This document shows, piece by piece, positions 1 to 9,400 of a stretch of DNA of 64,000 nt; the stretch's first letter is position 1, and each line of letters opens with the position of its first letter. Under the pieces are notes generated by a model that saw only the letters and a list, made by a program, of their open reading frames with translations, did not search any database and was not told the origin of the DNA. The DNA comes from Onishia taeanensis (GTDB lineage: Bacteria; Pseudomonadota; Gammaproteobacteria; Pseudomonadales; Halomonadaceae): assembly GCF_003268885.1 (NCBI RefSeq), contig NZ_QLSX01000010.1:23095-87094 (forward strand). Direction: 5' to 3'. The translations under genes were made by a program, and so were the position numbers.

Positions 1-1
1 A

Positions 2-340
2 TCCCGGGAGCGAGACCGCTACCAGTATCACGAGCGCGAGCGTGATCAGGACGGTATGTGGGGGCCGAGGTTCGACGAGCGCGAGATACGCGAGATCTTC
101 CGCAGCCGGCGAGAGTACCTGGAGCATGACGACCGCGATAGCCTGCCGCCCGGCATCCGCATGAACCTGGAGCGCGGCAAGCCGCTGCCTCCCGGCATTG
201 CCAGAAACTTCGATGAACGCGTGCGCCGTGAGCTGCCTTATTACGACGACTATGAGTGGCGCCGTGTGGGAAGGGATGCCGTGTTGGTCGACCCTGCCAA
301 TGAGATCATTCTTGAAGTGATCCGCGACATCCTGCGCTGA
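2..340 (+). CDS. RcnB/CigR-like protein, 3' part only
   Basis: The reading frame is open from the first bases of the window, so the gene starts upstream; an internal ATG lies at 56. The visible part opens with a very charged Arg/Glu/Asp-rich stretch. It then carries two LPPGI motifs (LPPGIRMNLERGKPLPPGIA) and ends with YEWRRVGRDAVLVD followed by an ILEVIRDIL tail. This arrangement is typical of the RcnB / anti-virulence CigR family of small periplasmic proteins. The signal peptide expected for that family would lie outside the window. The family role is poorly defined (metal-efflux modulation for RcnB, virulence modulation for CigR), so I assign the family but no precise function. Confidence 0.75.
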   Translation, partial: SRERDRYQYHERERDQDGMWGPRFDEREIREIFRSRREYLEHDDRDSLPPGIRMNLERGKPLPPGIARNFDERVRRELPYYDDYEWRRVGRDAVLVDPANEIILEVIRDILR

Positions 341-372
341 CCTAGCCTAATCATGACCGAGCCTAACCAGAT

Positions 373-397
373 CAGCGGCGCCGGACAGGCGCCGCTG
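373..397 (+). terminator. Strong hairpin after the RcnB-like gene
   Basis: Perfect 10-bp stem CAGCGGCGCC / GGCGCCGCTG with a 5-nt loop. A short second hairpin (GCGAAAGCGC) and a T-rich TTTCTT stretch follow at about 401-418. There is no uninterrupted T run directly after the first stem, so terminator activity is plausible but not certain. Confidence 0.45.
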
Positions 398-468
398 AGG
401 GCGAAAGCGCAGTTTCTTCCACCATGCGATGCGCGATCACGGTGCTCGAGTAGCTTGCCACGATTGGG

Positions 469-957
469 TCAGCCCTTCAGGTTAAGCTGCTCCTTGGCGA
501 TCAGGATGCCGTTGTTGTCGGCGTAAAGCCATTGCCCGGGGGTGATGGTCACGCCGGCGAAGCTCACGGTGATATCTCGCTGACCTTCACCGCGCTTCTC
601 GCTCTTGCGGGGATGGGCAGCGAGGGCCTGGACGCCGATATCGGTCTCGGCCAGCACATCGACATCGCGCACGCAGCCGTACATCACCACGCCCGCCCAG
701 CCGTTACTGGCCGCCTGCTCGGCCAGCATGTCGCCAAGCATCGCGCAGCGCAGCGAGCCACCGGCATCCACTACCAGCACGGCGCCGTTACCTGGCTCGG
801 CGACGGCCTCCTTGACCCGCGAGTTGTCCTCGAAGCACTTGACGGTGCGCACCGGGCCGCCAAAGGCGTCGCGACCGCCGACGTTGACGAAGATCGGTTC
901 GAGCACCTCGACGTCCGGGTAGGCGTCGCAGATATCGGGCGTGATGATGGAAGTCAT
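469..957 (-). CDS. rraA: RraA, regulator of ribonuclease E activity
   Basis: A 162-residue protein, close to the 161 residues of E. coli RraA. It begins [19 protein letters not shown] and contains the family motif [14 protein letters not shown]. RraA forms a trimeric ring that binds RNase E and degradosome components and inhibits mRNA decay. It shares the fold of 4-hydroxy-4-methyl-2-oxoglutarate aldolases, so proteins of this family are sometimes annotated as aldolases. The ATG at 957 is preferred over the ATG at 993 because an AAGGAG Shine-Dalgarno sequence sits seven bases before it and the 12 extra upstream residues do not resemble the family. The gene is monocistronic, on the same strand as the barrel-protein gene upstream. 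Confidence 0.9.
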   Translation of the reverse strand: MTSIITPDICDAYPDVEVLEPIFVNVGGRDAFGGPVRTVKCFEDNSRVKEAVAEPGNGAVLVVDAGGSLRCAMLGDMLAEQAASNGWAGVVMYGCVRDVDVLAETDIGVQALAAHPRKSEKRGEGQRDITVSFAGVTITPGQWLYADNNGILIAKEQLNLKG

Positions 958-1027
958 GGGATTCTCCTTGAGCTGGAACCCTGATGGTGCCACAACCTTG
1001 GCGTTGTGGAACCCCGCGATGGGACAT

Positions 1028-1056
1028 AGAAACGCCGGGCCTGGGCCCGGCGTGTT
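1028..1056 (-). terminator. GC-rich hairpin after the barrel-protein gene
   Basis: An 8-bp stem (CGCCGGGC / GCCCGGCG, 1033-1052) lies between the stop codon of the outer-membrane barrel gene and rraA. Read on the minus strand it is followed only by a short TTTCT, so this is a weak intrinsic terminator candidate. Confidence 0.45.
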
Positions 1057-1083
1057 CTGTTCCGCTGGCCTATCTTCGCGTGA

Positions 1084-1683
1084 TCAGAAGCGCAGGCCTG
1101 CCGAGGCGGTGAAGGTGTCGATCTGGTAGTCGCTGTCCAGGTCGTAGCGCTCGTATTCGGCACGGACCAGGAAAGGATCGAAGTTGAACTGAGCGCCGAC
1201 GCCATAGACCGGATCGGTGCCGTCGTTATCCTCGAGATCCAGGCTGGAGTTGCCAAGGTTGCCATCGACGTTGGTTTCCCACTTTGCCAAGCCGGCTTTG
1301 GCGAAGGCCGTGAACCAGGGGGTGATCGGCAGCTGGCCGACAACGTTGACGCCGTAAGCGTTGGACTCGAGGTCGGTGTTGGCGACGTTGTTGCCTTTCA
1401 GGCGGGTGCGGCCAAGGTCGGCGTAGAAGACCTCGGTGGCGAAATACGGGTTGAGCTCATAGCCGACGAATCCCTTGAAGACATTGTCATCGTCGTCGAC
1501 ATCGAAGTCTTCGGAGCCGGACTTGATGAAGTTGTCGACGTCCTCCCGGTCATTCTCCAGCGAGCTGAAACCCGTGCCAAGGCCCAGGTAGAGGCCTTCG
1601 GCACTCGGAGCGGCGAGCACGGCCGGTGCTGAAACGCACAGGCCAGTGGCGAGTGAGGCTGTAAACAGAGTACGGAGTTTCAT
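1084..1683 (-). CDS. Small outer-membrane beta-barrel protein (OmpW/OmpA-barrel type)
   Basis: A 199-residue protein with a clear Sec signal peptide: KLR, a hydrophobic core, and cleavage after the VLA near residue 24. The mature part alternates aromatic and polar residues as in an eight-stranded porin-like barrel (GLYLGLGTGFSSLE, FKGFVGYELNPYFATEVFYA). It ends in phenylalanine (SAGLRF), the terminal residue recognised by the BAM assembly machinery. Acidic loops such as DVDDDDN fit a surface protein of a salt-adapted organism. The exact function is unknown; it belongs to the outer_membrane_beta-barrel superfamily. An AAGGAG sequence lies just upstream of the ATG. Confidence 0.8.
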   Translation of the reverse strand: MKLRTLFTASLATGLCVSAPAVLAAPSAEGLYLGLGTGFSSLENDREDVDNFIKSGSEDFDVDDDDNVFKGFVGYELNPYFATEVFYADLGRTRLKGNNVANTDLESNAYGVNVVGQLPITPWFTAFAKAGLAKWETNVDGNLGNSSLDLEDNDGTDPVYGVGAQFNFDPFLVRAEYERYDLDSDYQIDTFTASAGLRF

Positions 1684-1881
1684 GGGCTTCTCCTTGATGG
1701 CGATATCTGGGTTGACCTAGGCGTCCCAGCGTTGGTGCATCTTGCCGAGGAAACACGGGCAGTACGGTTGATTGACTAGCCCTCGGAATATAAGCAGAAC
1801 ACTGTTCGATAACAAGGTTTGCTCGGTAACGTCGGGTGAGTTTTTGTTGTGATTGATGGCGCATCGCCAACGCACATGGTC

Positions 1882-1912
1882 AAAAAAAAGCGCCCCGCAG
1901 GGCGGGGCGCTT
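1882..1912 (-). terminator. Intrinsic terminator of acnB
   Basis: On the minus strand an AAGCGCCCCGC / GCGGGGCGCTT stem is followed by a run of eight T residues. It lies about 105 bases after the acnB stop codon and is a textbook Rho-independent terminator. Confidence 0.85.
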
Positions 1913-2017
1913 CGGTCATCGACTCCGGGTTATCTTTACTGACTGCAACGTGAATACGTCAGCAGCGTGATAAACCGGCGATGGTGCGAGCATCGTCGAT
2001 TAGTGTGATGTCCGGTC

Positions 2018-4618
2018 TCAGGCTTCGGCGACCGGAATCACGTTCGAGGCAGCCTTCTGGAACTCCTCGATTTCATGGAAGTTCATATAGCGATAGATTT
2101 CACCGGCCATCGCATCGAACTCGCCCATGTAGCCCTGGTATTCCTCGACCGTCGGCAGGCGGCCTTCTACCGCTGCCACTGCGGCAAGCTCAGCAGAGGC
2201 GAGGAAGACGTCAGCGCCGTCGCCCAGGCGGTTGGGGAAGTTACGCGTAGAGGTGGATACCACGGTGGACTTCGGCGCCACGCGCGCCTGGTTACCCATG
2301 CACAGCGAGCAGCCCGGCATTTCCATGCGGGCGCCGGCGCGGCCGTAAATGCCGTAGTAGCCTTCCTCGGTCAGCTGGTGCTGGTCCATCTTGGTCGGCG
2401 GTGCCAGCCATAGCTTGGTCTTCAGGCTGCCGGCGGGCTGCTTCTCGAGCAGTTTGCCGGCGGCGCGGAAGTGGCCGATGTTGGTCATGCACGAGCCGAT
2501 AAAGACTTCGTCGATCTGGCGGCCGGCGACCTCGGACAGCAGGCGGGCATCGTCCGGATCGTTCGGGGCGCACAGTACCGGTTCCTTGACGTCTTCGAGA
2601 TCAATCTCGATGACTTCGGCGTACTCAGCGTCCTTGTCGGCGCGCATCAGGCTCGGATCGGCCAGCCACTCTTCCATGGCCAGGATACGGCGCTCGATGG
2701 TGCGACGGTCGCCGTAACCAGCGTCGATCATCCACTTGAGCAGGGTGATGTTGGACTTCAGGTACTCGGAGACCGAATCCTCACCCAGGGTGATGGTGCA
2801 ACCGGCGGCGCTACGCTCGGCGCTGGCGTCGGACAGCTCGAAGGCCTGCTCGACGGTCAGGTCTTCAAGGCCTTCGATTTCCAGCACACGACCGGAGAAG
2901 GCGTTCTTCTTGCCGGACTTGTCGACGGTCAGCAGACCCTTCTGGATGGCGTAGTAGGGAATGGCGTGAACCAGGTCACGCAGGGTCACGCCCGGCTGGC
3001 GCTTGCCCTTGAAACGCACCAGTACCGATTCCGGCATGTCCAGCGGCATGACGCCGGTGGCGGCGGCGAAGGCCACCAAACCCGAGCCCGCCGGGAAAGA
3101 GATGCCCATCGGGAAGCGTGTGTGGGAATCGCCGCCGGTGCCGACGGTGTCGGGCAGCAGCATGCGGTTCAGCCAGGAGTGGATGATGCCGTCGCCCGGG
3201 CGCAGCGAGACGCCGCCGCGGTTCATGATGAAGTCGGGCAGGGTGTGGTGGGTTTCCACGTCGACCGGCTTCGGATAGGCGCTGGTGTGGCAGAACGACT
3301 GCATCACCAGATCGGACTGGAAGCCGAGGCAGGCCAGGTCCTTGAGCTCATCGCGGGTCATCGGACCGGTGGTGTCCTGAGAGCCCACGGTGGTCATCTT
3401 CGGCTCGCAGTACATGCCCGGACGCACGCCGTCCAGCCCGCAGGCCTTGCCAACCATCTTCTGGGCCAGGGTGAAGCCCTTGCCGGTGTCGACCGGCTGC
3501 TCGGGCAGGCGGAAGACGTCGGACGGCTCGAGGCCCAGGGATTCACGGGCCTTGCCGGTCAGGCCGCGGCCGATGATCAGCGGGATACGGCCGCCGGCGC
3601 GGACTTCGTCGAGGATCAGCTGGGTCTTGAGCTCGAAGGTGCTGACCACTTCGTTTGTACCGTGCTTGCAGACCTTGCCTTCGTACGGATAGACGTCGAT
3701 GACGTCGCCCATCTCGAGTTTCTCGACGTCCATCTCGACGGGCAGGGCGCCGGAATCTTCCATGGTGTTGAAGAAGATCGGGGCAATCTTGCCGCCGAAG
3801 CAGAAGCCGCCGGCGCGCTTGTTGGGCACGTTGGGGATGTCGTCGCCGAAGAACCACAGCACGGAGTTGGTAGCGGACTTGCGCGATGAGCCGGTGCCGA
3901 CCACGTCGCCGACGTAGGCGACCGGGAAGCCCTTGGCCTTCACTTCCTCGATCTGCTTGAGCGGGCCGGTGGTGCCGGGCTCTTCCGGGTTGATGCCGTC
4001 GCGCGGGTTCTTGAGCATGGCGTTGGCATGCAGCGGAATATCCGGGCGTGACCAGGCATCCGGGGCCGGGGAGAGGTCATCGGTGTTGGTCTCGCCGGGC
4101 ACCTTGAAGACGCTCAGGGTGATCTTCTCTTCGAGGGCCGGCTTGGCCAGGAACCACTCGGCGTCGGCCCAGGACTGGATGATGTCTTTGGCCACGGCAT
4201 TGCCTGCCTTGGCGCGCTCTTCCACGTCGTGGAAGGCATCGAACATCAGCAGGGTGTGCTTGAGCTGTTCGCCCACTTCCTTGGCCAGGCTCTCGTCGTC
4301 GAGCAGCTCGACCAGCGAGACGATGTTGTAACCGCCCTGCATGGTGCCAAGCAGCTTGACCGCGTGGGTCTTGTCGATCAGCGGGGACTCGGCTTCGCCC
4401 TTGGTGATGGCGGTCAGGAAGCCTGCCTTCACGTAAGCGGCCTCGTCGACGCCCGGCGGCACGCGATCGGTCAGCAGCTCGAGCAGGAACTCTTCTTCGC
4501 CGGCCGGCGGATTCTTCAAAAGCTCGATCAGTGCGGCGGTCTGCTCGGCATTCAGCGGCTTGGGCGGCACGCCCTGGCTGGCGCGTTCTTCGACATGTTG
4601 GCGATAGGCTTCAAGCAC
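2018..4618 (-). CDS. acnB: Bifunctional aconitate hydratase 2 / 2-methylisocitrate dehydratase
   Basis: 866 residues with continuous similarity to E. coli AcnB (865 residues). It interconverts citrate and isocitrate in the TCA cycle and can dehydrate 2-methylisocitrate. Recognisable blocks include [20 protein letters not shown] (N-terminal HEAT-like domain), [19 protein letters not shown] (swivelling domain) and [19 protein letters not shown]. The three 4Fe-4S cysteines are in [10 protein letters not shown] and [10 protein letters not shown] prefer the GTG at 4618 because the protein then begins [12 protein letters not shown] like its homologues, with GAGGG just upstream; an in-frame ATG at 4669 would add 17 unrelated residues. 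Transcription is apparently monocistronic, with a terminator at 1882-1912. Confidence 0.95.
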   Translation of the reverse strand: MLEAYRQHVEERASQGVPPKPLNAEQTAALIELLKNPPAGEEEFLLELLTDRVPPGVDEAAYVKAGFLTAITKGEAESPLIDKTHAVKLLGTMQGGYNIVSLVELLDDESLAKEVGEQLKHTLLMFDAFHDVEERAKAGNAVAKDIIQSWADAEWFLAKPALEEKITLSVFKVPGETNTDDLSPAPDAWSRPDIPLHANAMLKNPRDGINPEEPGTTGPLKQIEEVKAKGFPVAYVGDVVGTGSSRKSATNSVLWFFGDDIPNVPNKRAGGFCFGGKIAPIFFNTMEDSGALPVEMDVEKLEMGDVIDVYPYEGKVCKHGTNEVVSTFELKTQLILDEVRAGGRIPLIIGRGLTGKARESLGLEPSDVFRLPEQPVDTGKGFTLAQKMVGKACGLDGVRPGMYCEPKMTTVGSQDTTGPMTRDELKDLACLGFQSDLVMQSFCHTSAYPKPVDVETHHTLPDFIMNRGGVSLRPGDGIIHSWLNRMLLPDTVGTGGDSHTRFPMGISFPAGSGLVAFAAATGVMPLDMPESVLVRFKGKRQPGVTLRDLVHAIPYYAIQKGLLTVDKSGKKNAFSGRVLEIEGLEDLTVEQAFELSDASAERSAAGCTITLGEDSVSEYLKSNITLLKWMIDAGYGDRRTIERRILAMEEWLADPSLMRADKDAEYAEVIEIDLEDVKEPVLCAPNDPDDARLLSEVAGRQIDEVFIGSCMTNIGHFRAAGKLLEKQPAGSLKTKLWLAPPTKMDQHQLTEEGYYGIYGRAGARMEMPGCSLCMGNQARVAPKSTVVSTSTRNFPNRLGDGADVFLASAELAAVAAVEGRLPTVEEYQGYMGEFDAMAGEIYRYMNFHEIEEFQKAASNVIPVAEA

Positions 4619-4976
4619 GGAGGGACCCTCATCAAGTTGATCTTCCAGAGCGTGGCCTGCCGACGACACATGGCAAAAAATGATCGTCGATCGTGACGCT
4701 CCGGGACTTTCGTTATGCGTCTTGCGGGAGGCATAAAAGTTTACCTGAGTTTGTCGACAATGTTAAGCAAGCCCCCGTTGTCAGGCCTCGTACCTTGGTC
4801 GTGGGGTTGGCAAGTGACGCCCGGATGACGCGGCCTTGCATGGCCTGCTGTGCTTTCGGTGCGATGCGGGCCCCAAGCGCGATCGAGCACTAGCAAGAGC
4901 CCTGACAAGGGACACGGCAAGAGTGTCGTGGAACCGTCGAGCCGGGTAAGATAGCGGGCAGCAAAGAAGGAGAGTC
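4619..4976. other. Divergent intergenic region acnB / DUF1289 gene
   Basis: About 358 bases between the acnB GTG start and the divergent DUF1289 gene. It should hold the promoters of both genes. A short palindrome TTGTCGACAA lies near 4751, on the acnB side. I cannot assign a regulator binding site with confidence, and no convincing small gene is present. Confidence 0.5.
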
Positions 4977-5411
4977 ATGACACGCCGAATCATTTCGCCC
5001 TGCGTCGGGCTGTGTTCGACCACCGTCGGTGACGATGTCTGCCGGGGCTGCCAGCGCCATTCCGACGAAATCCGCGACTGGCCTACCTATGAGTTTGATG
5101 AGCGGGACCTGCGTCTTGCCGAGCTGGATGCGCTGCGGGTGGCGGCGGCCGGGGAGCTGCTGCGGGTGGTCGATGCCGACATGCTCAAGACCCAGCTAGA
5201 TCGTCATCGCATCCGTCATCGCGACGACCAGCCGCCGCTTTCTCAGGCGGTGGAGCTTCTGCGGGTGGGGCGCGATCGCATCAATGACCTGTCACGCTAC
5301 GGACTCGAGGCGGTGGGAGAGGGGCAGGGTCTGTCGCCCGCCGCGCTGCACGCCCAGCTGGTGCCGCGTTTGATGGCAGTGGCCGAGGCCCGGCGTCAGG
5401 CATCGACCTGA
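4977..5411 (+). CDS. DUF1289 domain protein with four-cysteine N-terminus
   Basis: 144 residues. The first 40 residues are a classic DUF1289 module: ISPCVGLC, then VCRGCQRHSDEIRDW. It provides four cysteines in a C-x3-C and C-x2-C pattern that probably binds metal (iron-sulfur or zinc). The remaining 100 residues are helical and charged, without a recognisable domain. The function of the family is unknown. AAGGAG lies just before the ATG. The gene stands alone between acnB and miaE. Confidence 0.8.
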   Translation: MTRRIISPCVGLCSTTVGDDVCRGCQRHSDEIRDWPTYEFDERDLRLAELDALRVAAAGELLRVVDADMLKTQLDRHRIRHRDDQPPLSQAVELLRVGRDRINDLSRYGLEAVGEGQGLSPAALHAQLVPRLMAVAEARRQAST

Positions 5412-5554
5412 TTCTTGTCATGACAGACCCTCGCCATGCCCCGGCACTCATGATGACGATGACTCAGCCTTTTTTATTGAGCCCTTTTTCATAGAGCCTT
5501 GTTGGTAGGGATTGGTTGATAGAGCCCACGTTTGATCGCCCTGATCAATGACCC

Positions 5555-5602
5555 TGACTATCGCCCTCACTATCATCCTCACTATCACCCTGACGATCTG
5601 AG
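5555..5602. repeat. 12-bp degenerate tandem repeat, four units
   Basis: Units TGACTATCGCCC, TCACTATCATCC, TCACTATCACCC and TGACGATCTGAG follow one another exactly and end directly before the miaE start. A more diverged copy (TGATCAATGACCC) precedes them at 5542. The array occupies the position of the miaE leader. Confidence 0.75.
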
Positions 5603-5607
5603 AGACA

Positions 5608-6246
5608 ATGCAAGATACTGTGGAAGACCTGCTACCCGCCGAACTGCGGGACTTTCTGACCTGCGAGACGCCTGATGCCTGGATCGAAGCGGCGCTTGCC
5701 CACCCGGACCTGCTGCTGATCGATCATGCGCAGTGCGAAAAGAAGGCCGCCTCGACGGCGATGAGCCTGATGTATCGCTATGTCGATCGTCCGCTTTTGT
5801 TGACCAAGATGTCGCAGCTGGCGCGGGAGGAGCTTCTGCACTTCGAGCAGGTGATTCGTGTGATGGAGGCTCGCGGCATCGAGTATCGCCACCTCAGCGC
5901 GTCACGCTACGCCGAGGGGCTGCGTCGTCATGTGCGCCGCGAGGACCCGGAGCGGCTGGTGGATATCCTGATTATCGGTGCCTATATAGAGGCGCGCAGC
6001 TGCGAGCGATTCGCTCGTCTGATCCCTCATCTCGATGTCGAGCTTGCCAAGTTCTATCGCAGTCTGGTTAAGTCAGAAGGACGCCATTACGAAGATTATC
6101 TGATGCTGGCCCGTCGCTATGCCGCAGAGGCGAATGATAAGAGCGTGGAAACGCGCATTACTTTCTTCGCCGACTGCGAACGCCAGCTGATCTGTGAGCC
6201 GGATGAGGTATTCCGTTTTCACAGTGGCGTACCTGCCGCAGCCTGA
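5608..6246 (+). CDS. miaE: tRNA-(ms2io6A) hydroxylase MiaE
   Basis: 212 residues of the ferritin-like non-haem di-iron family. MiaE hydroxylates the isopentenyl side chain of 2-methylthio-N6-isopentenyl-adenosine at position 37 of tRNAs that read codons starting with U. The di-iron ligands are visible as HAQCEKKAA, REELLHFEQV (ExxH), GAYIEARSCERF and SEGRHYEDY (second ExxH). The length is that of Pseudomonas-type MiaE, shorter than Salmonella MiaE. The start codon follows a short tandem repeat array and a GAGAGA ribosome-binding sequence. It is a single gene, not linked here to miaA or miaB. Confidence 0.93.
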   Translation: MQDTVEDLLPAELRDFLTCETPDAWIEAALAHPDLLLIDHAQCEKKAASTAMSLMYRYVDRPLLLTKMSQLAREELLHFEQVIRVMEARGIEYRHLSASRYAEGLRRHVRREDPERLVDILIIGAYIEARSCERFARLIPHLDVELAKFYRSLVKSEGRHYEDYLMLARRYAAEANDKSVETRITFFADCERQLICEPDEVFRFHSGVPAAA

Positions 6247-6438
6247 GGGAGTGCCTGCGTTAAGGTGGTGAGACAGCAAGAAGACGCGCGTGAAGGCCAG
6301 CCAGAGATGTGACCCGGTCAAGGATACCGGGGACGATACGCAGCCGCGTAAACACAACAAAGGGTTCGGCAGGCTCACTTCGCGTAAGGGTGTCGTAGTT
6401 GTCCGAGCCAGCAAGATAATAACGCAGGTACCAACACG

Positions 6439-9400
6439 ATGCGGGAACCCTCAGTCAACGAGCAGTTAGCGCTTTTCGGACACTTTTCCCTGACCCTGGG
6501 TGAGGACTGCCTGACCCAGTTCAGCTATGACAAGGTCAAGGCCCTGCTGGTCTACCTCCTGCTCCATGACCAGCCGGTCAACCGAGCGACCCTGGCCGAG
6601 CTTCTCTGGCCGGATCAGGGCCTGTCATCCGGCCGAACCAATCTGCGTCATGCCCTTCACTGTCTTCGCCAGTCACTGGGTGACGAGGCCGACCAGGTGC
6701 TGGTGGTCTCCCGCCAGACGATCGCCTTCAAGCTGCCCGAGCACTGGGCCTTCGACCTTCATGAGCTGCATGATCTGCTCGATGGGGTGGCGAATATTCC
6801 CACGCTGGAAGCCATTCTCGACGCCTATCGTGGCGATCTCGTCGAGGAGCTGCAGCTCACCCCCTGCGCTGAGTTTCAGCGCTGGCTCCTCCAGGTGCGC
6901 AACGAGTGGCGCCAGCGGGTCATCGCCTTCGCCGAAACGGTCATCGAAGAACATGACGATGTGCCGGAGTCGCTGCTGCGAACCCTGGTCAGCCGGTTTT
7001 CCGGCTACGGCCCCTTCCACGAATGCTTGGTGCGACAACTGGCCGAGCAGGGGCAGTCGGCGGCCGCTCATGAAGAGTACAACGCCTATCTGCAGCTGTT
7101 GGCGCTGTCCGGTCAGCAGCCTGACCTCAGCTTTCTCCAGCTGGCCAGGTACTGGTCCGACAGCCAGTCAGAGCTTTCGCCGATCACGCCGCAGGGTGCT
7201 TTCTCTCGGGCCATGGCCGCCGACAGTACGCCTCTTCAGGAAGATGAAATCGAGCAGCGACAGCTGTCGGTCATGGCGATTCGCCTGAAGCTTGAAGGCG
7301 ACTGGCAGGACCGCTCGGAGACCTGCGCCTGCTTGCGCCTGCAGATAGAGCTGCTGCGCTGGCTGGAAGAGCAATGTCATCACCTGGGCGGCTTCTGGCT
7401 GACCGGCGCTACCGGTGGGCTGGGCCTTGCCTGCTTCGGCACGCATGGCCCGGCGCATCAGCTCGCTGAACTGGTCGCGCTCTACGAGCACTGCCGTACC
7501 ACGCTGCCCGAAGAAAGTCAGCGGCGCTGGTCCGGTGAAGGCGAGATGCCGCGATTCACTCTGTCTGCCGGGCTCAACAGCGGTCGGGTGGTCTATGTGC
7601 CTGAACGCCAGCTGGTGGACCCGCTCGGTCAGGTAACCCAGCGTTCTCTGGAACTGATGGGCGCGGCCGATGGCAGTGAGCTGGTGATCTCTCATGAATC
7701 CAGCCAGCACATGCCGCCGGCGCTGGATCTTCAGCCTCGACTGACCTCGCGGCTGGTGGCCTGCGACGGCAAGGTCCAGCTGCGGGCGCTGGTCCTTGGG
7801 GTCAACGAGGGCGGCCGCGATGCGATGCCGCCGAGCCTGGTGGGGCGCGAGTCCGATCTGCGCAAGCTGCGCGACGCCCTCGCTCGGGCAGGCATCGGCC
7901 TGCGCCAGAGCGTGTTGGTGCGCGGCCCCTCGGGCATGGGCAAGTCGGCGCTGATGGTGGCGTTTCGCCAGCTCGAACAGAGCCGTGAAGCGGCCATCTG
8001 CTGGCAGCCTGCGACACGCATGGCTGCCCAGACGCCCTACAGCGTGGCGCGCACCCTGCTGCGCTGGCACCTGGAAGCAGAGCCCAGCGAAGCGCTGCTG
8101 GATGAGTTGCTGGAGGGGTATCCGGCGCTGGAGATCGATGACAACCAGCGCCGGCTGCTGGCCGAGGCTCTGGGCATCTGCCACAGCGACGAGGCGATAC
8201 TGATCCAGAGCGGCGAGGCGGTCGAACTGGTGGCCAGGTTGCTGCAGCAGCTGATCGAGGCCTTGACCCAGGACTGTCCGCTGGTCTTGATGCTCGATGA
8301 TCTGCAGTGGCTCGATGAGCCGTCCTACAAGGTGCTCGCCGCTCTGCAGACGCGTTTGCCGATCAACTGTCCGCTGCTGCTGGTGGCAAGCCACCACGGT
8401 CGCGAATCGTTGCCTTCCAAGCTGCACTGGGACCAGCAGATCACGCTGGGTCGCCTGGACAATCAGCAGTCTTCGAACCTGCTTTCGCAGCTGGCGCGAC
8501 GCTACCGTTTGCATCTCAGCCCGCGCCTGCGCAGCCAGTTGATCGAGCGCTGCGATGGGGTGCCGCTGTATTTGCAGGAGATCTGTCGTCGCCTGGACAT
8601 GGAGCGTCGCGAAGGGCGTAGCGTGCAGATCGATGAGTTGCCGCAGGGCTTGCTGGGCCTGTTGGCGAGCCGTATCGATCAGCTTGACGCCGACCGGGAG
8701 GTGGCCCAGATCGCCGCCGTGCTGGGGCGTCAGTTCCGCATGGACTTTCTTGCGGAGTGCAGCGGCTGGGAGGCCGCGCGACTCAAGCAGGCACTTGAAC
8801 AGATGTTGCGCCTCGAGGTCATCGAACCCTGCACGTCCTCGCCCGAGTGCGAATACCAGTTCAGCCACCAGCTCCTTCAGGAAGCCGCGTACCTTTCATG
8901 CCCGCGGGATGTCAGGGTGTCCATTCATCGCCAGGTGGTCAGCCTGATCGAAGAGCGCTTCCCGATCTGGATCAGCCGCCATCCGGGCGACTTTGCCACT
9001 CATCTGCGACGCAGCGGGCACTATGCTCGCGGTGCCCGTTACTTCGAGCTGGCGGCCCGCGAGGCGCTCAAGGTCAGTGCCAATCGTACGGCCCTGAAGA
9101 TGGCCGACGAGGGCTTGGCCAGTCTGCGCCAGGTCGAAGACAGCGCCGAGCGAGAGATCAGCCTGCTGACCGTGCGCGGTCAGGCGGCTTTCGCCATGGA
9201 AGGGCATGCCTCGCCCACTGCGCATGAAAGCTTCGTGCGAGCGCGAGACTTGCTGGCGGCCCAGCAGGAATCTCAGGAAGCGTCGCAGGAGGCCTCTCAG
9301 CAGGAGCAGGCCGACGATGAGAGCGATCTCGAGCAGCGCTTCCTGGTCAAATGGGGGCTCTGGGTCGGCTGCAGTCAGCGGCATGCCCATGCCGATGCCT

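Noticed and set aside
2471..3889. 472-residue open frame antisense to acnB
   Set aside because: It is the complement frame of a GC-rich conserved gene. The translation lacks any recognisable domain and has the His/Gln/Gly-rich look of an antisense shadow.
4322..4334. ATGTTGTAAC, identical to the core of E. coli Ter sites
   Set aside because: It lies in acnB coding sequence for the conserved Gly-Tyr-Asn-Ile segment, so codon constraint explains it. No other Ter-like sites are visible nearby.
7168..8868. 566-residue open frame antisense to the large regulator
   Set aside because: Same reason: long antisense frames are expected in DNA of this composition. No Shine-Dalgarno sequence and no protein-like motifs.
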